Shown in pieces: positions 59,547 through 64,000 of a stretch of DNA of 64,000 bases (position 1 is the stretch's first letter; each line of letters starts with the position of its first letter). The notes under the pieces are model-generated. The model saw nothing but the letters and a program-made list of their open reading frames with translations. It made no database searches and had not been told where the DNA came from. The stretch is taken from positions 3,596,001 through 3,660,000 of the forward strand of contig NZ_JAFBCF010000001.1 in NCBI RefSeq assembly GCF_016907535.1, read 5' to 3'. This DNA is from Microlunatus panaciterrae (GTDB lineage Bacteria > Actinomycetota > Actinomycetes > Propionibacteriales > Propionibacteriaceae). A program made the position numbers and the translations under genes.

Positions 59547-60439
59547 CTACTATCTCCACACTTGGTGCGAACGCCGTCGAGACGGTGGCTCACGAGAAGG
59601 ACGTCAGGACCAGAAGGCCGTTCAAGTGGACGCAGATCCCGTTGCACCTCATCCTTGCCGTCGGTGCGGTGGGTATGGCGCTGCCGTTCGCCTGGATGGT
59701 GTTCTCCTCCTTCAAGCCGTTGGGTGAGATCTTCCTGCAGCCTCCCAAGCTGCTGCCGATCCAGTGGGCGCCGGAGAACTACACCAACGCCTTGGCCGGG
59801 GCGAACTTCGGCCGGGCGTTCTTCAACAGCATCTACATCTCGTTGACCGTCGTCGTGGTGTCCCTGTTCACCTGCGCCATGGCGGCCTATGGGTTCGCCC
59901 GGATCAGGTTCCCGGGCAACAACCTGCTGTTCACGATCTTCCTGGCCACTCTGATGGTGCCCGGGCAGCTGACCGTGATCCCGCTGTACATCATCATGTC
60001 CAAGATCGGCTGGGTGGACACCCACCTGGCTCTGATCGTGCCTCCGGCACTGTTCAGCGCCTTCGGGGTCTTCCTGCTCAGGCAGTACGTTCGGGGCATC
60101 CCGATCGAGCTGGAGGAGGCGGCCGCGATCGACGGGGCCGGGCGGATCCGGAGCTTCTTCACCATCATCCTGCCGCTGCTGCGGACACCGATGGTGGCTC
60201 TGGGGATCTTCACCTTCCTGGCGCAGTGGAACAACTTCTTCTACGCGCTGATCTTCCTGAACACCGAGGACAACTTCACCATCCCGCTGCTGGTCAACCA
60301 GTTCAAGGGTCAGTACTCGTCCGACTGGACGGGCCTGATGGCGGCGGCGACCCTTGCGGCCGCACCGTTGTTGATCGTCTTCATCATCGCCCAGCGTCAG
60401 ATCGTCGAGGGTATCGCTCTCTCGGGGTCCAAGACGTAG
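59543..60439 (+). CDS. Sugar ABC importer permease, UgpE/MalG type
   Basis: 298-aa second permease of the operon. Six helices are visible (first LHLILAVGAVGMALPFAWMVFSS, last LMAAATLAAAPLLIVFIIAQ). The EAA loop is ELEEAAAIDGAGRIRSFFTIILPL-like near residue 205, and the C-terminus IVEGIALSGSKT is typical of the family. The ATG overlaps the stop of the preceding gene. A strong intrinsic terminator follows 36 bp after the stop, so the operon ends here. Confidence 0.93.
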   Translation: MTTISTLGANAVETVAHEKDVRTRRPFKWTQIPLHLILAVGAVGMALPFAWMVFSSFKPLGEIFLQPPKLLPIQWAPENYTNALAGANFGRAFFNSIYISLTVVVVSLFTCAMAAYGFARIRFPGNNLLFTIFLATLMVPGQLTVIPLYIIMSKIGWVDTHLALIVPPALFSAFGVFLLRQYVRGIPIELEEAAAIDGAGRIRSFFTIILPLLRTPMVALGIFTFLAQWNNFFYALIFLNTEDNFTIPLLVNQFKGQYSSDWTGLMAAATLAAAPLLIVFIIAQRQIVEGIALSGSKT

Positions 60440-60475
60440 GCAGAAGGAGCACCAGCACAACCCAGCAGAAGCGCG

Positions 60476-60510
60476 AAGCCCCTCCTGAGCCTGGCTCGGG
60501 AAGGGCTTTT
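60476..60510 (+). terminator. Rho-independent terminator of the second sugar-importer operon
   Basis: AAGCCC (60476-60481) pairs with GGGCTT (60503-60508), with an inner TCC-T-GAGCC pairing GGCTC-G-GGA around a 3-nt loop. This makes a stem of about 15 pairs with one mismatch and one wobble, followed by TTTT. It also lies only 4 bp after the stop of the convergent GNAT gene. It is the clearest intrinsic terminator in the window. Confidence 0.88.
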
Positions 60511-60514
60511 CGTG

Positions 60515-61147
60515 TCAGGGCGTCGCCGCGCCTGGAGCCGAGAGGGGGCCGGACCACCAGTCTGCTGTCAAGGCGCTCTTGAGAGCCGGCCATTCCGCTG
60601 CCAGCATCGAGTACTGAACCGTGTCCCGCCACGATCCGTCCCGCCGGATCCGATGATGCCTCAGCACGCCCTCGCGGGTCGCCCCGAGACGCTCGATCGC
60701 CGCCTGGGACCGGACGTTGCGGATGTCGGTGTGCCACACCACCCGTTCTGCACCCAACCCTTCGAAGGCCCGGGTGAGCATGATCAGCTTCGAGTCGGCG
60801 TTCAGGCCGGTTCGCCAGAATCTCCGCGCCAACCAGGTGTGGCCGATCGCCACCGAGCGGAGCTCCGGGTCGAGGTCGTAGAACGAGGTCGTACCCACAT
60901 ACTCGCCGGTGCTGGTCAGGCGCTGTGAGTAGGCCAGCCGACCGGGAGCCCGCTGCGCGCTGATGATCAGGGCCGCAGCCTCCTCGACCGTCTGTGGTGG
61001 GCGGAAGCTCAGGTGCTCGGTCACCTCCTCGGCAGTGGCCCGGTCGCCCAGTGCAGCGAGGTACTCCTCGGCATCGGCGGTGCTGATCGGTGCCAGGGTC
61101 AGACGACGCCCGACCAGCGGCACCTGCTCGTACCAGTCGCCCGTCAT
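60515..61147 (-). CDS. GNAT-family N-acetyltransferase (RimJ-like)
   Basis: 210-aa acetyltransferase of the RimJ/RimL type (Acetyltransf_3). It has LVGRRLTLAPISTADAEEYL at the start, GHTWLARRFWRTGLNADSKLIMLTRAFE for the central strand and acetyl-CoA-binding loop (in this group the loop is W-x2-G-x-N rather than Q-x2-G-x-A), and HTDIRNVRSQAAIERLGATREGVLR, the typical N-x2-S-x2-A-I-x3-GA signature. ATG 61147 overlaps the stop of the trans-aconitate methyltransferase gene (ATGA), so the two are co-expressed. The target is a protein N-terminus or small molecule, unknown. Confidence 0.88.
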   Translation of the reverse strand: MTGDWYEQVPLVGRRLTLAPISTADAEEYLAALGDRATAEEVTEHLSFRPPQTVEEAAALIISAQRAPGRLAYSQRLTSTGEYVGTTSFYDLDPELRSVAIGHTWLARRFWRTGLNADSKLIMLTRAFEGLGAERVVWHTDIRNVRSQAAIERLGATREGVLRHHRIRRDGSWRDTVQYSMLAAEWPALKSALTADWWSGPLSAPGAATP

Positions 61148-61947
61148 GCCGCGGACAGGTCGGGCGCCGGCTCGGCGACCTTCTGCGCCACCACGAACAC
61201 CCGGCGAAACGGCAGCACGGTGCCGTAAGAGCGGGGCGGGTAGGCCCGGTTGAGAAGCTCCTTGTACTCCCGCTCGAACTCGGCCCGCAGCGGCTCTGGC
61301 AGAGCCTGCAGCACGGGCCGGGCGCCGGTGCCCGAGATCCAGCGGAACACCGCGTCCTGGCCGGTCAGCAGATGCAGATAGGTGGTCTCCCAGGCGTCCA
61401 CCCGGAAGCCCAAGGTGACCAGGTCGGCCAGGTAGGTCTCGGGGCCGGACGCGTCCGGAACCTCGACATCTCGGCAGTGCCCGGAGAACCGGGGGTCGGC
61501 CGCACATTCGCGCAACAGTCGGTGGCTCGGCTCACCGAAGTTGCCCGGCACCTGAAAGGCCAGCCAGCCATCGGGTGCCAGGCCATCGGCCAGGCGGGGC
61601 AGCAGCGAACGGTGCTCGGGAACCCACTGCAGAGCGGCGTTGCTGATGATCACGTCGACCGGTTCCTGGGGCCGCCAGTTCCGGATATCGGCAACGCTGA
61701 ACGAGAGCCCACCGGAGGAGTACTGTCGGGCCGAGCTGATCATCTCCTCGGAGTTGTCCACTCCGACGATCTCCGCCTCCGGCCAACGGTCGGCCAGGGT
61801 GGCGGTGAGCTGTCCCGGACCGCAGCCGAGATCAACGACGCGGCATGGACGAGATGCACCGACTCGGCTTGTCAGGTCGACGAAGGGACGGGACCGCTCG
61901 TCCGCGAACTGCAGGTAGGTGGCCGGGTGCCAGGCCGCGGGTCGCAT
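61144..61947 (-). CDS. tam: Trans-aconitate 2-methyltransferase
   Basis: 267-aa SAM-dependent methyltransferase that esterifies trans-aconitate, a by-product of damaged aconitase turnover and an inhibitor of the TCA cycle. The SAM motif VVDLGCGPGQLTATLADRWP, acidic VGVDNSEEM, and motif IISNAALQWVPEH, plus an N-terminal WHPATYLQFADERSRPF, match Tam. ATG 61947 has GGAGG directly upstream (3 nt spacing), better than upstream starts. The promoter overlaps two TCTTGA-N2-TCAAGA dyads shared with the divergent hydrolase gene. In Streptomyces a MarR-family regulator (TamR) controls tam, which fits these operators. Confidence 0.9.
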   Translation of the reverse strand: MRPAAWHPATYLQFADERSRPFVDLTSRVGASRPCRVVDLGCGPGQLTATLADRWPEAEIVGVDNSEEMISSARQYSSGGLSFSVADIRNWRPQEPVDVIISNAALQWVPEHRSLLPRLADGLAPDGWLAFQVPGNFGEPSHRLLRECAADPRFSGHCRDVEVPDASGPETYLADLVTLGFRVDAWETTYLHLLTGQDAVFRWISGTGARPVLQALPEPLRAEFEREYKELLNRAYPPRSYGTVLPFRRVFVVAQKVAEPAPDLSAA

Positions 61948-61971
61948 GGGACCTCCGATCGTCAGTCGATC

Positions 61972-61985
61972 TCTTGACCTCAAGA
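61972..61985. promoter_or_regulatory. MarR-like operator, proximal copy
   Basis: TCTTGA-CC-TCAAGA, perfect 6-bp arms. It covers the predicted -10 of the tam promoter on the minus strand. Confidence 0.75.
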
Positions 61986-62011
61986 TAAGCTGGAATATCT
62001 CTTGAGGTCAA
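61982..62011 (-). promoter_or_regulatory. Promoter of tam and the GNAT gene
   Basis: Minus strand -35 TTGACC (62011-62006), 18-bp spacer and -10 TATCTT (61987-61982). The -35 lies inside the distal operator and the -10 inside the proximal one, so binding of a repressor to either would block polymerase. Confidence 0.65.
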
Positions 62012-62013
62012 GA
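62000..62013. promoter_or_regulatory. MarR-like operator, distal copy
   Basis: TCTTGA-GG-TCAAGA, the same 6-bp arms as the proximal copy, centred 28 bp away from it. It covers the predicted -35 of tam and lies upstream of the divergent hydrolase promoter. Confidence 0.75.
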
Positions 62014-62040
62014 TAGATGACGACCTGTCCCGCCGACGGC

Positions 62041-62046
62041 TACATT
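62041..62046 (+). promoter_or_regulatory. Predicted leaderless -10 element of the second dienelactone hydrolase gene
   Basis: TACATT (TANNNT) ends 7 nt before ATG 62054. No Shine-Dalgarno is seen. Confidence 0.4.
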
Positions 62047-62053
62047 GAGCCTC

Positions 62054-62767
62054 ATGCCGACTCCTGCAGCTCAGCCGACCATGATCAGCACCGTCAGCGG
62101 GCCGATGCCTGCGAGCCGGTGGCTGCCGCCAACAGGCTCGGGACCGGGGCTGGTGCTTCTGCAGGAGATCTTCGGCGTCAGCGTCTACATCAAGCAGCGG
62201 GCGGCTGACCTGGCGGCCCTGGGTTATGTCGTGGTGGCCCCGGAGATCTACTGGCGGCTGGATGACAGCAGCATCGACGAGTCCCGGCCGGACTTCCTGG
62301 AGCAGGCCATGGCCGTGGTCAACCGACTGGACTGGGACGCGGCCGTGGCCGACGGCAGGGCGGCACTCGAGCAGCTGCGCTCGATGCCCGACGTCAGCGG
62401 GGGAGTCGGCCTGATCGGCTTCTGCTTCGGCGGCGGGCTGGCCTTCAACATCGCCGCCGTCAGCGACCCGGACGTGCTGGTCAGCTACTACGGCTCTGCT
62501 CTGCCGAGCCTGCTGGGTCTGGCAGGTCAGGTGGGCACCCCGAGTCTGCACCACTTCGGGTTGGCCGACGCCTACCTCGACAGGGAGACCGTCGAGACCA
62601 TTCGCGACGCCGTGGCCGGCCCGAACACGGTCGTCGAGACCTATCCGGGGGCCGGGCACGCCTTCGACAACCCCCACCCCGCGTTCCACCACCGGGAGGC
62701 GTCGGCTCTTGCCTGGCAGAGCACCGCCGCCTTCCTGACCGACAAACTCGCGCCTGGGCGGGGCTAG
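62054..62767 (+). CDS. Dienelactone hydrolase family protein
   Basis: 237-aa alpha/beta hydrolase with Cys124 in IGFCFGGGLA, Asp in HFGLADAYLD and His in YPGAGHAFDNPH, plus the N-terminal GLVLLQEIFGVSVYIKQRAADLA of the family. ATG 62054 is chosen because a TACATT -10 lies 7 nt before it; a TTG at 62045 and an ATG at 62081 are alternatives. It is divergent from tam, sharing the MarR-like operators. Co-regulation suggests it clears a reactive lactone or ester, possibly related to aconitate esters or oxidative damage. That is inference. Confidence 0.85.
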   Translation: MPTPAAQPTMISTVSGPMPASRWLPPTGSGPGLVLLQEIFGVSVYIKQRAADLAALGYVVVAPEIYWRLDDSSIDESRPDFLEQAMAVVNRLDWDAAVADGRAALEQLRSMPDVSGGVGLIGFCFGGGLAFNIAAVSDPDVLVSYYGSALPSLLGLAGQVGTPSLHHFGLADAYLDRETVETIRDAVAGPNTVVETYPGAGHAFDNPHPAFHHREASALAWQSTAAFLTDKLAPGRG

Positions 62768-62844
62768 CTGGACCATGATCGTGGCCATCAGATCGCGGTG
62801 GGGCTGCGGGCTCACATTCGGGCCATGACCGTCGTCTACCTGTT

Positions 62845-63333
62845 GTGAGCATGAGACCGTTCGAACAGATCGTCACCGACTATGGGGCCACCGTGTTCCG
62901 AGTCTGTCGGGCCATGCTCGGTCCGGTGGAGGCCGAGGACGCCTGGTCGGAGACCTTCCTGGCAGCGATGCGCGCCTACCCGGAGCTGCCCGCCACCAGC
63001 AACATCGAGGCGTGGTTGGTCACCATCGCGCATCGCAAGGCCATCGACCAGCATCGACTCCGCAAGCGGGCGCCGGTGCCGGTCGAGCGGCTGGCAGAGC
63101 TGTACGAGCCGGCCGACGACCCTCCGGAGGTCGGCCTCCCCGACGACCTCTGGCAGGCCCTGCGGAGGCTGCCGGACAAGCAGCGCGCCGCCGTCGCCTA
63201 CCACCACCTGGCCGGGCTTCCCTATGCCGAGGTGGCCAGGATCCTCGGCAACAGCGAGACCGCGGCACGCCGCGCCGCCGCCGACGGCATCCACAACCTG
63301 CGCAGAAACTTTCGCCAAGGAGCACAGACATGA
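62845..63333 (+). CDS. ECF-type RNA polymerase sigma factor
   Basis: 162-aa sigma-70-like protein with region 2 (RPFEQIVTDYGATVFRVCRAMLGPVEAEDAWSETFLAAMRAY, IEAWLVTIAHRKAIDQHR) and region 4 (ALRRLPDKQRAAVAYHHLAGLPYAEVARILGNSETAARRAAADGIHNLR). The -35-binding helix has the unusual run NSETAARRAAADG. The start is GTG 62845 or ATG 62851, and the latter is the simpler reading. Its stop overlaps the next gene's ATG, so it is coupled to a DNA repair methyltransferase. No anti-sigma gene is adjacent. Confidence 0.87.
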   Translation: MSMRPFEQIVTDYGATVFRVCRAMLGPVEAEDAWSETFLAAMRAYPELPATSNIEAWLVTIAHRKAIDQHRLRKRAPVPVERLAELYEPADDPPEVGLPDDLWQALRRLPDKQRAAVAYHHLAGLPYAEVARILGNSETAARRAAADGIHNLRRNFRQGAQT

Positions 63334-63989
63334 ACACACCCGAGCCAATGGAGCACCGTGGACTGCTGGCCGAGGGCGCCGAGGACACTCTCGACACGGC
63401 CTGGCTCGCGAGCCTGCACCAGACCGACGCGGTGACCCTGGGTCGGTTGCACGAGCGGCTCGCTGTCGAGGCCCAGGTGTCAGGTCTGCTCGACGTCGCG
63501 TACCGGACCGTCGACACCCCCGTCGGGCCGCTGCTGCTGGCGGCCACCGGGGAGGGTCTCGTCCGGGTGGCGTATGCGGTCGAGGACCACGACAAGGTCC
63601 TCACCTCGCTCGCCGAGCGGATCAGTCCGCGCATCCTCAACGCTCCTGGGCGGCTGGATCCGGTGGCCCGCCAACTCGAGCAGTACTTCTCGGGCAGCCG
63701 CCGTACGTTCGACCTGCCGCTGGATCTTCGGCTGGCGTCGGGGTTCCGCCGAGACGTGCTGGCGAGGTTGAGGCAGATCGACTACGGGACGACGGCCAGC
63801 TATGCCGCGGTAGCGGAGCTGACCGGACATCCACGGGCGGTTCGTGCCGTCGGCAGCGCCTGCGCGACCAACCCGGTGCCGGTGGTCGTCCCCTGCCACC
63901 GGGTCATCCGATCCAGCGGAGAGACCGGTCGCTACGTCGGCGGCTCGGAGGCCAAGCAGATCCTGCTGCGGCTCGAGTCCGTGCGGTGA
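63330..63989 (+). CDS. ogt: Methylated-DNA--protein-cysteine methyltransferase with N-terminal extension
   Basis: 219-aa suicide DNA repair protein that takes the methyl group from O6-methylguanine. The active-site PCHRV has Cys189, with the helix-turn-helix YGTTASYAAVAELTGHPRAVRAVGSACATNPVP. There is a long N-terminal region of about 55 residues (LLAEGAEDTLDTAWLASLHQTDAVTLGRLHERLAVEAQ) before the methyltransferase core begins at about 56. The ATG overlaps the sigma gene stop (ATGA). Coupling of an ECF sigma factor and this enzyme suggests a damage-responsive operon; the extension might bind the sigma factor, which is a guess. Confidence 0.93.
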   Translation: MNTPEPMEHRGLLAEGAEDTLDTAWLASLHQTDAVTLGRLHERLAVEAQVSGLLDVAYRTVDTPVGPLLLAATGEGLVRVAYAVEDHDKVLTSLAERISPRILNAPGRLDPVARQLEQYFSGSRRTFDLPLDLRLASGFRRDVLARLRQIDYGTTASYAAVAELTGHPRAVRAVGSACATNPVPVVVPCHRVIRSSGETGRYVGGSEAKQILLRLESVR

Positions 63990-64000
63990 ACACGCATCGG

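Noticed and set aside
60515-61507. Longer version of the GNAT protein with 120 more N-terminal residues
   Set aside because: The extra part is the methyltransferase gene read in another frame. ATG 61147 gives an ATGA overlap and starts with the family's normal N-terminus.
1-64000. tRNA, rRNA, tmRNA or known riboswitch genes
   Set aside because: I looked for cloverleaf-like TTCGAATC segments, CCA ends and typical aptamer cores in the gaps and saw none that hold together. A covariance-model search (Infernal/Rfam, tRNAscan-SE) would be decisive.

Overview
The window is a high-GC chromosomal segment of an actinomycete. The evidence is GTG and TTG starts, ATGA/GTGA gene overlaps, a DUF2469 gene next to rnhB, a DUF222/HNH gene behind a TCGAAC-N4-GTTCGA LexA box, and the order rpsP-KH-rimM-trmD ... 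rplS-lepB-rnhB-DUF2469-yraN-comM-dprA. A member of the Propionibacteriales (Microlunatus/Nocardioides-like) fits best, but this is inference from gene order and the style of the repeats.

Backbone. The housekeeping genes form a conserved actinobacterial block: recG (3' end), rsmD, coaD, a DivIVA-like coiled coil, DUF177-rpmF-rnc-mutM (1-4702); smc, ftsY and ffh (8496-15544); rpsP, khpA, rimM and trmD (25160-27699); rplS, two signal peptidases, rnhB, DUF2469, yraN, comM and dprA (38979-45177). They serve ribosome assembly, tRNA and rRNA modification, SRP targeting, signal-peptide cleavage, chromosome organisation and DNA repair or uptake.

Accessory insertions. Four sets of genes interrupt or follow the backbone. 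(1) 4952-8389: uronate isomerase and a fructuronate-reductase-type dehydrogenase behind a palindromic operator, then a GtrA-type membrane protein. (2) 15554-24771: an amidohydrolase, an unusual secreted hydrolase fused through a membrane helix to an ABC ATPase with its partner permease, a dienelactone hydrolase, and a binding-protein sugar importer on the minus strand. (3) 27680-38746: a large convergent repeat array, an SOS-controlled DUF222/HNH gene, an acidic unknown protein, sdhCAB with a probable iron box, an ECF sigma factor with a membrane partner, an NAD-dependent epimerase-like protein and an ABC-F protein. (4) 45292-63989: a GH2 glycosidase, a CDF metal exporter, a GntR regulator plus KDPG/KDPGal aldolase divergent from galactonate dehydratase, a transpeptidase lipoprotein, a hydroxyacyl-CoA dehydrogenase, an esterase/ATP-grasp pair, a second sugar importer, a GNAT/trans-aconitate methyltransferase pair divergent from a second dienelactone hydrolase over two MarR-like operators, and an ECF sigma/MGMT pair.

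Metabolism. The accessory genes point to plant or polymer sugar use: uronates (UxaC, UxuB-like), galactonate (DgoD plus aldolase), GH2 oligosaccharides, and two importers that each lack their own ATPase and so must share one encoded elsewhere.

Regulation. Several genes with no Shine-Dalgarno sequence have a TANNNT -10 element exactly 6-7 nt before the start codon, which predicts leaderless mRNAs. The two repeat-rich gaps both lie between convergent genes and have the same head-to-head layout of one core sequence, which suggests large bidirectional terminators. No tRNA, rRNA, CRISPR array, insertion sequence or prophage was seen.
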